From Platerodrilus igneus (Eukaryota; Arthropoda; Insecta; Coleoptera; Lycidae): a stretch of 64,000 bases of DNA. A program made the translations under genes and the position numbers. The first letter of the stretch is position 1. Each line of letters begins with the position of its first letter. The DNA is taken from NCBI GenBank assembly GCA_036346225.1, contig JARFIW010001491.1, positions 2,976,001-3,040,000 of the forward strand, in the 5' to 3' direction. Positions 11,700-24,600 of this stretch are shown here, piece after piece. A model generated the notes under the pieces. That model had not been told where the DNA came from, searched no databases, and saw nothing but the letters and a program-made list of their open reading frames with translations.

Positions 11700-13095
11700 A
11701 TTAGAATTTTTAATTACATCATTTTAAAAATAAACATGCTTTCAAAACTATCACGTTAGTCAATACCTTGAAATTCAACAGGGATAGTTGCCGACCATTA
11801 TAAATATGCCCCTCGTCTAAAGTGATTCATTAGTCAATGGTTGTTATTTAATGTGAAACCACGTATGGACTAGGCGCCAAATGACAGAAAAGCGTTAAAA
11901 TCCGAATAACGATTTTTATTTTAATATTTTGGTTTGAGTTAGTATCAGTAGCCTGTAGCTGCTAATAGCAAGTAGCATTTATAGTCTTAATTTGCTGAAT
12001 ATAGCTTTTAGTATAGGCAGTTAATATTTAGTAGGAATTAAGTTAAATTTAAAGATTATCTAATGTATTGCTTCACGTATGGGTATTTGTGCAAAATTGA
12101 GTTATATTACGTTGCAAGTTGAAAAAATTGACGATAAAACGTGATTGCTTATAAAAGCCAAGAATGAATCCTAAATATCATTATATTTCAATTTGTAGTC
12201 ATGCCTATACATGTACAGATTACTTTATTTTGAGCATACCTTTCTTCAATGCTTGTATTATTATTTGCTTTTCAATTACCTCATATGCTTGAATAAAATC
12301 CTATGGAGTTTAGGTAACTGCACAATATCGGAAGCGAAACACGTTCCTTTTAAATTCTTTCTACCTATAATAATCATGCAATACCCTACTACTACAACAA
12401 TTTTTAACCCCCTGATATTCAGTAAACAAAACTCAAAATTTAAATTGATAGTGAAAAGATCCCTTATGAACTCATTGTATAAACTGTCTAATGGAAGAAC
12501 CTATCCAATGTGTCAGTGTCATACACTCTGACTATTGACTGTACAGATGCACTTTTCATATTTATATATTTATGCAAAATTTTTAGTCAGTTATGTTGAC
12601 TTCAGTAGTGATAACAGATACTTTTACAGGCTAACCTCACTGTACCAGTTCTTCAACTTTTTAATCACATCTTTAGTTCGATCTTTCAAGGCCCGAATGT
12701 ATTTAAGATAATATGAAATTCATTCCTACTTTAAATTATTTAAAGCAAACCTAATTAGAAAATAAAACGGTCCAATATTCCTAATAAATTTGATAACATT
12801 GCTATGTTCAACTACAGTTTCAATCATTTTATTAACGCGTTCTAATATATTTATAATAAAATAGCTTCCTAAGTTGAATCGACACATGCTAAAATTGCTT
12901 CAGTTACAAAAAAACAGTAAATTAAATTATTAATGAAAATGGCATGTTTGAAGATAGCCTCACCATTTCATGCTATAAGGGACAGTGGCCAATGCACATT
13001 TAGCATAATAAACAATGTTTAAATTCTTCAACGTATGCTAAAAAATACTCGGTCTGTGTATTTAGATACGATATTAAACAAAAAGTTACCGTGTT
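11700..13095. other. AT-rich stretch without a supported gene
   Basis: An open frame at 12211-12531 has no recognisable domain. Some of this interval may be the lost 5' part of the DUF7869-like copy that follows. Confidence 0.4.
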
Positions 13096-13099
13096 CTTT

Positions 13100-14140
13100 T
13101 TCAATGAAAAGCACCCCGATAGCAAAGCAAGTCAGTCATTTTTTTGTACAGTTTTTTGATGAAAACTATTATCAACATTTTTGGAGCGCTACAAAGTGAT
13201 TGCTGTTGTACATGTGAGAAGTTGAAAATAAAGTTAAAAATCCATAATTAAACAATGGTGCTAAAGGGGCGGCAGTTGCAACATTATAAGTGCATAAAAA
13301 AAGAACATCCAAATTTTATACTCGTTTAAAAAAAGATGTTAAGAATAAAGATCATCCACATGTACTAGCTATTTGCTTTGACTTCATGCAAAATGTTCAA
13401 CTGTCTCGAATACAAGTTCAGGATACTTTTCATCTCCACCGGCTGACAAGCATATTTTGCATTCATGACAAAAAAATTAATCATGCGACCATATACCTGT
13501 ATCATGAAAGTACAGCATAGAAAGGTCCGAGGTGTATTTATTCATTATTAACTATTTGCAGTCTTCCATCACAATATACATAACTACATGTCTACTCTGA
13601 TAACCATTTCTCGTCTAGACTGACATCAAGCGCTTTGCGAAAATTGAACAACTTTTCCCTGTTCGACGACATTCATTTCTTTCCTGTGACCAGGGACTAT
13701 GGTGTTGAGAAAACATGACTGAATCTATGCCTTCACGAACTGATTACTATAATTATACAATCAAATAATGCTCACAAGTTCATAGTCAAAGAAGGACAAT
13801 GTCAGCAAATTGTGGTATACCAAAATTGGTGGTCACTTTAGTACAAAGAATAATGTATCTATGAAGAAACTAAATCTATGGCTGTCCCCATGGACAAAGA
13901 GAGTGCACTTTATGATCAACACATGTATGCACTTTTCTTACAACTCCAACGTTCCTTCCCAATTCGTGGTAAGAAGTTTGATTGACTCAATAATCACACG
14001 CATTTCGCATGAAATAACCTGGCGGTCAAGACGTCAAGCTTCCTGCTACACTTACCTACCCTTCCAATAAGGTCTTCATAAAACTGACGAAGATAAATGT
14101 CACTAGAAAATTAATTCCATACATTCCTCATTAATTTTGG
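13100..14140 (+). pseudogene. DUF7869-like multi-copy protein, broken copy 2
   Basis: Plus-strand blocks in order: a C-x-C-EKLKIKLKN segment near 13200-13240 (metal-binding type); 13290-13520 with HPHVLAICFDFMQNVQL, then a D-FHLHRLT block and IYLYHES; a VYSDNH block near 13590; FPVRRHSFLSCD near 13658-13695; and a WWSL block near 13830 in a shifted frame. This order is that of the uncharacterised arthropod family also seen at 2226-4316. It has several frameshifts and stops. The two copies are on opposite strands and appear to belong to different subfamilies. Function unknown; a mobile origin is inferred. Confidence 0.6.
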
Positions 14141-15079
14141 GCTTTACAAAGAAATTTTAAACTGGCCTACAAATGAAAATCACAATGAAAGTGAATTTAA
14201 TGTCTGAAATTATGTTTTAAGACACTTTAAGAGTTAAATTTTATATCATTTTTATTCTTTAACCATTACGTATCTAAAAATTGTCCCTTTTGGTAATGCA
14301 ATGTTCTTAACAATCTTTCAAACTTCTGTTTTTACTTTGAGAATTCCGAAATATGGTAAAAGGACAGGCCGCGACAATAAAACATTTTTAAAAAAGTTTC
14401 TTAAAGTGAAATACAAAACATTAGCAAAAGAGAGGTATTATATTGAAAAACTAACTTATTTTAATTATTAACTGTTGTTTAGAAACAGTTTTTCTTGTTT
14501 TTCTCAAAAACAGGCTGTCTGGTCTAAAGCCCTTTAAGTATATGCCGATTCAATTGTTTTACATTCATATTTTGCCATTTCTCTAAAGTTTTCAAGCATT
14601 TAAAATAATTCTGTAATGAATTTTAAATTTTATTGGCCGCAATCCTATTGAGCATGACCAACAGATATTTGATATCATGGTCAAGCTAATTATCTGACAC
14701 AAATGCAATGCTAGTCAGTAGAAGAATAATATAATATCACTTATATTGTGTGAGTCAATACTATTAACCAGTTATTCAGAGTTAATAAGAAATTTCAAAT
14801 ACAGAAATCATTTATTTAAAAATTTCATTTATCAAATTTTGGAAATTTATTGCTTTTCATTATTTCTTTTGTTAAAAGAAAAGATTAAACATTAAATATA
14901 TTGTTACCAATTGTCCACCGACCAGTAACTGTCAATAGTCACTAAATTAAAATTATTTAGTGATTTAGTAATAAACAGTAGATTTGTTTAGTACTTAACG
15001 GTGAATAAAATTCTTTGATGAATGCATATTAATAAAACTACCAGATTTTAATACATAAAAAAATTCTTATTTTTCAATT
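14141..15079. other. AT-rich spacer, nothing recognised
   Basis: No coding block, inverted repeat or RNA signature recognised before the pogo/Tigger element. Confidence 0.4.
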
Positions 15080-15081
15080 TA

Positions 15082-17896
15082 CCATAAATTGGGGTGAATT
15101 GATACAATGGGCTGAAGTGAGATAAAATGCCCGTGTCAAGCAACGGTCATTGCTGGAACACTGCCACTCAAATATTGGTGCTGTTGCTATGTATTCGATC
15201 TACTATGGTTGATATCTCAACTGAATTACTCAGCTGACTTTTCCCGCTATTTTACTGTCCAGTACTGTTCTGTAAACTTTGAAGTGATGTCCCCTATTTT
15301 TTGATGTTCTGGAAACTTTATTAATGAGATACACTTACGAACTGTGTTGGATTCTTAATATTTATTACAAAGTCAGCCATGTAATTACTAATTATCATGT
15401 AATATGTTTGTGATATGTTATTTCATAATTTAATTACTGGATATTTTCTTTTTTTTAGTTGGGGTAAAGTAAGACATGTATCACTTCACCCCAATAAATT
15501 TTATTGTGAATAAAATATCCACCTATTAGGTACCTGTGAACATTTTTCAGTGCGAAGAACATGCCTAGACATTACAAGAAACTACCTGGTACAAAACCAA
15601 TGAAGATTGTCAACAACACAGCATTAAACAATGCAGTTAAAGAAGTTCAGGCGGGAAAATCAACACATAGAGCTGCCTCAAAAATAAAGGTTTATAGAAA
15701 ATGTAAGAATACATAAAAAGGGTCATGGCGGACAGGCAATTTTAAGTGAAGGAAAAGATGGAATTCTTACAAGTAAATTAAATTTATCGTAAGTAGGTAC
15801 CTGGGTAGGTAGGTAATACTTAAGCAGGTAAGGTACAGTTACGGCCGAAAGATAATACTTGCTGTAATTATTATTATGGTTTTATTTATTTTCAGATAAA
15901 CTCATTCTGCTTGGAGAATGGGGGTTTCCACTTTCCTACTTAGATATCAGTCTGGTGGTCAAAGTATACCTGGACGGAGCAGCACTGATTGTCCCAAAAT
16001 TCAAGAATAATTTACCTGTGAAAAACTGGGTGTTATTGTTTTTAAAACGATACAAAAAAGAGTTAAGTAACAGAATGTCCACTAACCTTAAGAGAGCTAG
16101 AATTTTAGTTTCGGCTGACACGATACAAAAACACTTTGATAATTTGGAAGCAAAACTAAATGTGGTTCGGCTAAATAACATTGTAAACTATAACAAAACC
16201 AATTTAACAGATGATCTAGGGAGCAAAAAATTATTTGTAGAAGAGGCCAAAAGTACCCCTTAAAAATTGAAGATTTTGCAAGATCAGCAATTTCCCCGAC
16301 GTCTTTCTGTAACGATGATGAGCAGCTATTACATGTATACGTGATTTATAAAGCTGAAAATCTCTATGAATCATGGACTACAGCGACACTTAACACGATA
16401 CAGGTGTAACAAGAAGTGGTTGGTTTGACCAAAACCATTTTGAGGACTGGTATTTTTCTGTTGCCCTATCCTTTTTATTAAGGCGACCAGAGTGTCGTGT
16501 ATTAATTGGAGATATCTCTACAGGTATTTTTCAGAAACTGTAATCACATCTTGTGCCAAGAAAAAATCAGTTTCACTATGTTCCCAAAAAACTCCACTCA
16601 CTTGGTGCAGCCACTAGATGTTGCATCTTTCAGACCTTTATAATGCAAGTGGTCTTCACTTCTCCAAGATTGGCAGAGAAAGAAATCGAAGATGATGATT
16701 TGAATCTGACAATGCACTACTTGAGGAACCTGAAAGTGAAGAGGAGTCAAATGTTAATAATTCTTCCACTTTATCGCAAGAGGTCAAAAATGAACCAGAA
16801 ATTGTTGCTTTCAGTACCATACTGTACAAGCTGATAATTTTATTATGATTAAACTGAAGGATCAGTTGACAAAAAAAGAACAAATTAAACGTTGCTCAGA
16901 TGTCTGTAATATTTGCAAATAGTACTGGAAGTTCAAGATTAGTAGAAATAACGTTCATGAATGAATGCAAAAGTCACAGGGTTGTGTTTGTTTGGCCAGA
17001 ATTTGAGAAAACTAGTATGATTTACCCCTAGGATGGTCTAAAGTGTTTACCCAACCTACTACTCTCCAATAGGAACGACTGCAACTTCTTAAAAATATGT
17101 TTTAAGTTTCTTTTCAAGTATCTATCAAAATATACAAAGGATTTCTAATAAAAATATTAGTATTTTATGTTTCTACATTTCTCAAATTTAGTTCCCTCCT
17201 AGTATATACAAAAATTTGTTATAAACAAATATTGTTTCATAAGTGTTTTTCAATGTCAGTCCTTCCAAATATACAAACAAGCTCTACTTGTAATAAAAAC
17301 CTTTTTTAAAAACAAAAATTTGCGCCGCATGTACGGCTCACAACCAAACTTACGAATATTCTATTATTAAATATAGTTCACATTTACAATAAAAATTGAA
17401 TTTAAGTTATAATTATTTACAAAAACTTTCGTTGATTGTAAAATTTCGATTTTAAAGTCGAATAACTCGAAAAGTAAATGAGATATCGAATAGTGTATAG
17501 TACATTCGTAATCAGCGTAAAAAACTGAATAAGATTCATATATTATAAAATCACAGGAACCCGACGACGGCAGCGATGACGGCGGCAGACAGACATTGAG
17601 ATCCCATTAACCGAACTAAGTTTGGTTGAAAATGTTTGTCTCAGTTTATCTCTTCCACTTCCTAAAGCAATATTATTAAAACAATTATGTCTTTCTTCAA
17701 ACCTTGTTGGGTGTGAACTGATACATTAAATTTTTTAGAAAAATCCAGAAAATTAATAAAATTTTTAAAATGAATTCGCAATTGATTATATGCATCGTCA
17801 TCTAATGAATATGAGGATAAAACTAAAACGATTTTTCTTCGTTTGTTATAGTATATTATGAAGTATGAAACTGTATCAATTCACCCTGATTCACGG
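15082..17896 (+). mobile_element. pogo/Tigger-type DNA transposon, complete ends
   Basis: The element begins CCATAAATTGGGGTGAATTG at 15082 and ends with the reverse complement of CCGTGAATCAGGGTGAATTG at 17896. That gives terminal inverted repeats of 25 bp with four transitions. The dinucleotide TA flanks both ends (15080-15081 and 17897-17898), the target duplication of the Tc1/mariner superfamily. A subterminal repeat of the GGGGTRAA motif lies near 15460-15500. Inside is a broken transposase (15562-17080). The 3' part (17100-17870) is non-coding. Confidence 0.85.
15562..17080 (+). pseudogene. pogo/Tigger-like transposase (DDE_1), broken
   Basis: The frame begins MPRHYKKLPGTKPMKIVNN (15562), a psq-type helix-turn-helix N-terminus with QAGKSTHRAASKIK. 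A stop and an unreadable stretch follow. It resumes near 15895 with GEWGFPL, then YLDGAALIVPKFKNN, LSNRMSTNLKRARI and INYDETN in altered form (IVNYNKTNL, Asp lost). Later blocks are PKNSTHLVQPLDVASFRP near 16580-16640. This order fits pogo/Tigger transposases, which cut and paste at TA. The first catalytic Asp is missing and several frame changes are present, so the copy is dead. Confidence 0.8.
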
Positions 17897-17899
17897 TAA

Positions 17900-18325
17900 C
17901 AATAGCGATCAACAAAACCATAAGTGATTTAAAAGAGGCATTCTTTAGCTCCATTACAACTATAGAGATAATATATAAAAATTATAAAATAGTAGTATAC
18001 ATGTCCCTAATATACTTAAGATATTAACAGTAGTCAACCTTTAATTATTGGCAAGATATTTCTAAATCACAGTCGAAATGGCCACATTTCATTCAGTAGT
18101 TAGAGTAATATTTCTACACTAATTATAACTATTACTTATATGGTTACACTACTATTGACTGCATTATCACTTGATATATTTGATTTTGCTCTATACCTTA
18201 ATTAGTAAATGCAATTCTTTCACGTAGAATAAATTAATAATTTCAAAAATATACACTAGAATGACATAAAAGTGTTAAATATAAATGTGAAATCCTTACT
18301 AACCATATAAAGTGCACAGAAAAAA
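17900..18325 (-). other. Presumed 3' UTR and downstream of the WDSUB1-like gene
   Basis: Non-coding sequence below the stop codon of the minus-strand gene. A minus-strand ATTAAA at about 18041-18046 is a possible poly(A) signal, which would give a 3' UTR of roughly 280 nt. No better signal was seen. Confidence 0.35.
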
Positions 18326-18639
18326 TTATACTTCCTTATACAAAAAACTATGTATAGCAAATCGCAACGTTTGATTTATTTCATAATCTGTAGTAGATAA
18401 CGTTTCATTGGTCATAGGACTTGTATACTTCCCTGACATAAACCACTCGGTAATAGCCTGCTTTTCATAAGTAAAACCATCGCTACATTTAACAGGCTCG
18501 CGCATTATTTCTTGTGTTATGGGGCACAGAAATTCTGGTGGAACATCCAAAATTTGAGTTTCAGCTATATTTATTGGTTGTAGTTCGTCCAACTTTAACC
18601 ATTTCAATTCTTGCATAAACCTACTTGTATATTCATCAT
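18326..18639 (-). CDS. WDSUB1: WDSUB1 exon 12: end of SAM, U-box, stop
   Basis: 314 nt ending in TAA at 18326-18328. It completes the SAM domain ([14 protein letters not shown]) and encodes the whole U-box, with CPI, EPV, DGFTYE, W and SPMT landmarks. The acceptor TTTTAG is at 18640, ending a 46-nt intron; only this acceptor restores the frame (GAT TTA A|AT GAT). All residues that usually shape the U-box core are present, so activity is plausible. Confidence 0.9.
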
Positions 18640-21600
18640 CTAAAATTATTCTATAAACACAAAAGGTAAGTGTGTTGAATATTACTTAAATCAAGTACAG
18701 CACAAATTCTCTCTTCAGAAATCCCTAAAATCTTTTGTCCATTCAAACGGCTATTCACAATAATTTGTGAAATCTCCTTTAAACCTATATCTAGTAACCA
18801 TTTAACAACGTCTTCAGTGGTCCAATTTATTAAAGGCTTCTTTCTATATTTTACAATTTTGTTCACCAAAGCTGAACGTAGTACCTTAAAAAATTATTTA
18901 AATTTTTTATAATAAAATAAATTGAACTTACTAATTGTTGGGGCAATTTCCATATCCATAATGTTTTATCTATACATCCTACTACTACTAACGAACAGTC
19001 GAAGCTAAATGAACAAGATGTAACTATTGAATCATGATCGAGAACATGGAGACATTCAGCACTATAAACAGACCACAATCTTACTTGTCTGTCACTACCA
19101 GTAGAGCAAGCGATTTCTCCAGAGTCAGGAGAAAACCGAACACATATTACATTGCCACCATGTCCTTGTAAGAGTCGCCACATCTTCACCTCTGTATTTT
19201 CATACATGTAACCATCTTCGCACTATATATAAAGTTTGATTAGTATTAAATTTAAATAACTTAAAAATAAAATAAGTTAACATAGAAGCTAGGTTTTTAT
19301 CAGTACTTCAAAACATAAGTATAGTTGTAACCACGGAAGAAGACCATTACATGATTATACATAATTATAATAAAGATAGCGAGTACATGATGCACACTAC
19401 TTCAATAATACTCATACGAATTGCTTTGCACAACATACAAATTAAACAAACTCGGCATTATATGTTGGAACTTGTTTCATATACGAGGTTTGTGTGCAAA
19501 GTAATGAGACTGACAACGCTGCGAGGAATATGGCAATGCTGTGTTGTTCTACTTGTCTAGACCTGTGCGTTCATCCTTTCCAGATGTTCAGTCCGATTTT
19601 TAGCTTCGTACAGGCAGCACGGAATTTTTGACAGCACTATTAGTGAAGTTGTATTTTTGTATGTTGTTGTGTTTCTATTATTCAAAATAAGTAAATTTCC
19701 TTTCAAATAAGGATTTATCACATAAGTATTCACAAAAAGGCATCCTGGCATTCAAATATAATGGTATAGAATTGATTTTATTTCATAAAGCTTTATCTCA
19801 AGTAAGTTAATTTAACAAATTACATTTTGATCTAAAGGCTACCACATCTAGCTTTACAAGACATGCAAGATTGTTTAAGATAGAATTAATTTCTTATAAT
19901 TGCAAAAGGAATAAGAACCTTGATCTACGCAAAAGATAAAATACGTATTTTCACTTTTCAATTAACTTTTGACCATTGTTGAGTCTTGTAATGTAATAAA
20001 ATAATAACGATAAAGAACAAACTAAATTTATTACATGTTATTAGACGAGACACTACAAACGAATTTGAATGTTATACATCTACACCGTAAGATTGCTGTA
20101 TAAAGACAGGTGCTAGTAAAATGACTAACATTATACAAAGGCAAGGGTGCGGGAGGCTGAAAGAGGAAAATTCCACACACAGTACAGCCGCCGCACAGGT
20201 ATAAACTGATTGAGCAACACATTATTCTAAGTTTGAATACATAAAACTGATCCTACAACATATGTACATAAATGATTAAATATAATTTGACAAACTATCT
20301 AGATATTTGATAGACAGTTGAACTAAGATATTTGACAACCATCTTAAAGATAAAGTTCAAACATATGACGACATTACTTCACATAACAACATCAAGTTTA
20401 AATGGCACTGAATTGAGTAAACAACTTTACCACACAAAAGTGTACTTCTAATTACTAAAACAATTTCTCAAAAGCAAGAAAGTGTAAAACATTACTATAA
20501 TTAATTTAAACAATGCAGTCACAAGGGACACAGATGTCAACAATAACTAGAACTGAACGGTGAATAAATACACGCAATTATTTGCCTGAATATATAGCAA
20601 CCAATGATGTATACCAACATGACTTGATTTTATTTATTAATTGAATTAGAATAGTTAAACCTTGATGTCATAATGCAATTAATTAAACAAATTTTTCCTT
20701 GAAATATGGCAAAATAAATTTGTCAGCATTTCTAAATGTTACAGCGTATTTCCAAATTAGAATATCGCACTCAAGGAGCGATTCCTAAAACCAAAAATGA
20801 CTAACTAATTAAAAATACTAGAATGGAATGCCAATGGATTGCTGCAACATCAACAGGAGTTACAAGCGATCCATGACATAGAAAAAATTGATGTATTGCT
20901 CATATCTGAGATCCATTTCATGAAAGTGTCATACATCAAAGTTAAAGCTTACCATACAATCCGTCCAGACAATGCAGCATAAGGAAGAAGTGCAATAAAG
21001 GAATTCATCTTACACCGCCAGGAAATGGGATACCAAACAGTGGAAGCACAAGTCACAGCTGTTAGTGTCAAAACTAAATTATATGAAGTAATGATTAAGG
21101 CATTATATTGCCCACCAAAGCTTGTTATAAAGAAAGAACAATCTATGGACTTTCTCAATAGCCAAGGGAATATATTCATCATTGGAGGAGACTTTAACAT
21201 AAACCACACGCACACTGAGGATCGACATTAACTACAACTAAAGGCAAAGAAGTTTTAGCAGCAGCAACACATCTCCAATGTGAAGTATTATCAACCGTTA
21301 AGTCCACATTTTGGCCTACTAATTTGCATAAAATTCCTGATGTTATACACTTCTTTGTAATCAGGAAATCTCATCAAATTATGTCCAAATTGAAGATGCT
21401 TGGGATATGAACTCAGATCATTCTCTAATCCTTTTAAGTGATAGCATAACCCAAAAAGAAAATCGAACGAGCTTAACTAACAAGATGACAGATGGCAAAG
21501 GTTCAAAATCCAACTTGATGAACTAATTGAGCTTTCAGTTCCACTATGTACATTAGAATAACTAGATGACAAAGTTGAAATGTTTGTCAAAACATACAAC

Positions 21601-24600
21601 TAGCAGCATTACACAACACGCCCCAGCTTACCCATAGAATAAAAGGTATCCTAAAAAGATCAGAAACCTTATTTCAGAAAAGAGAAAACTCAGACGACAA
21701 AACAGCTCTGAACAATACAACTCTACAATTAAAGCATGAAATTTAACGTATCAAAAACACAGTGATTGATGACTATTAGAGTGAAATAACTAATAGCAAC
21801 AAAATAGGTTATTAACTATGGAAGGCTACCAATCGACCAAAAAGACCTGTTTTGCATAATCCCTAATTTGAAATGCGGATAGATGATGGGCCCGAACCAA
21901 TACCCAGAAAGCATTGGGTTTTTAGAACATCTAGAAAGCATTTTTCAGCCAAACGGCAGGGAAGACCCTCACGATTGAACTGAATCAGAACAAAACGAAA
22001 CTGTCATCGGATTCATTACACCAAAGGAAATCGTAGGTAAGAAGCCCCTTGCTTTGACCTCATCACTGGTAAAAACTTGAGGCAACTTCCGAGCAAAGCC
22101 ATAGTAAAACTTACCAATCTTCTTAAAGCATCTTTTAAATTGAAATATGTTCTTACGATGTGGAATGTGGCAGTAGTCATGATCCTTAAACCAGGAATAC
22201 CCCCTACTGATGTAGCATCATATAGACCTATATCATTGTTACCCATCATTTCGAAATTATATGAAAAAATACTCATTAAAACACTAGAGGAAAATAACCT
22301 GATTCCTTGCTACCAGTTTGGATTAAGAAAAAACCATTTAACCATTGATCAAGTTCATATGATCACAAACGTGAGAAAAAAATCTCTAAACGAAATAAAA
22401 ATCTGCTTCACTGTCTTCCTCAACGTTGCTTAGATTTTCAACAAAGTATGACATGGAGGCTTGTTCCATAAACTGAACATATGTCTACCACAACTTTCAC
22501 AATTTTTCAATCTTATCTATCAGAAAGACACTTGGGAGTTAAACAAAAAAAATGCTTATTCTGAACTAAAAAAAATCAGAGCAAAGGTACAACAAGGTAG
22601 TGTGCTAGGCCTGGTTTGTTACCTATTATATATTAATAATAGCCCAAATCTGAAACATGAAACAACAACATTACTACAGGTTTATAAATTTCACACTTTA
22701 AAGATACAAAGTTTTATACTTAGAAGAACTGTATACCTGGCTAATTACGCCAAGGGAGAGATAGAGATGGGTCAGGGCTGAATTTAGTTAGTAAAATAAA
22801 ATGTAATCGTAAGTTGGACGCCACTGTAACTAACAAGCATTGATTAATTTTGGAGGGCAGATACAGAAAACCCGTTTGTGTTAATTAATTCTAAATTCTT
22901 TTACCTAAATTCTTGGATAAATATATTGTGACAAAATATAGGATATATCATGTCTTGATCAATTAGACATCTTCCTCAACAAAAAAATGTTTTAACATAT
23001 GTGCTTCTTAAGTTACAAAACACAAGTAAAATGTCACGGTAATAGTTCACTATTTTGTTATCGAGAGATAAATATTTTAATCACAACAGGTTTATAAAAT
23101 TCATATTTAATAACGTTATCAAATAATAGCACAGGTTTTTAACTTTAATCACTCAACCAGGAGATGTAAATAGTGTATGCATTCACACATTTAGTATTTT
23201 AATCCTGGTGTGTCAAATCTGGAGCATTTGCATATTCAAATTAACTTAAATTTTAATTTATAAAAGAATAATATTAAGTGTTTTTTTCTATTTTTATACA
23301 AGACTAGTTTTGTTACAAATCATCACATAATGATTTTAACATAATTTCATTAGATCGGCCTCACTCAAATGAGAAAGCTCTAATTGTTGCAAAATTTTAA
23401 AAAGGAATTTACTTAAGGTCTCTATTTTCAACAAAATATCTAAAGCTAAAAAATCTAAAATTTTAAATATAATTATTGTTTTACCAAATAATCCTATGGA
23501 CTGAAATGATAGAATTTTGCTACTAGTTCGGCTAGCAAGGGTAATAACGTTTCGAACTTTTAAGGGAGGTTGTTTAATACAACTGGTTTTCTTTTAAAAA
23601 TTCACAGACGAATTTGGTAAATAAATCACTCAGCCTAAATAGCAAGTCATAAATAGCCACCCCTGCGGAACCATTCTGCCGCATTATGAAATTTCGCATT
23701 GCGAAAAAAATAATAGGAAATAATAGATCATGTACTGTTTTCCATATGGGACTAAAAATTTATAACGAATATGTAAACTCATTTTAGGATTGCAAATAAG
23801 TAATTTCAGCAAAGTTTTTCATTTTTTCTTTCCTTTTAAAAAAAATTGTTACAACATTTGCTGATAACACCATTTGCAGTCAGTCAATTAATAAAATTTA
23901 CACCTGGAATAAAACCTGGCCCACCAAGTAAAATGAAAATATGTCTGTACATGTAGACTTCACTAACAAACAGAAACAACATCCACCTATCAAAATCAAT
24001 GATTCCTTACGCCAACTCAGCTAAATATCCGGTAATGACGACCTTAGACATTAGACTTTGCTGGAGAGCTCATGTCAAATAGAAATGTAAAGAGCTTGGC
24101 ATCAAACTGAAAATATATTGGCTACTTGGAAGAAATTCCAAGTTAGCAAAATATAACAAACTGATCTTATATAAGCAAGTCTTGAAATCCGTTTGGACTT
24201 ATGGCATTCAACTTTGGAGTTGTGCCAGTAAAAGCAACATCCAAATTATTCAACATTTTCAGGACAACGCACTAAGGAACATCGTTGATATAGCTTCGTA
24301 CTGTATCCATCAGAACCTTCAGAAAATACGTTGACCAAAGCATCGCCCAATTTGCCAGTAACCACGAACAATGGCTACTGAACCACGTGAATATTGAGAA
24401 TATCCAGCTTCTAGACAACACAAATCTGACAAAAAGACTCAAGAGAGGAACGAAGTCTTTTGAGTTAGTGAAAGAGTGATAGTGCAAAGCAGAGCATTGT
24501 GCAAAGCGTGTTAAATGTTGAGTTTAGTATAACTAAAATTACTATAACACAAGGAAAGCTAGTGAGTAAAAACCTTAATTAAGAATTATCAAATGTAATA

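Noticed and set aside
12211..12531. 106-codon plus-strand open frame
   Set aside because: No domain, no family resemblance and composition like surrounding AT-rich DNA.
15936..16181. Minus-strand open frame across the pogo transposase
   Set aside because: It is antisense to recognisable transposase blocks on the plus strand.
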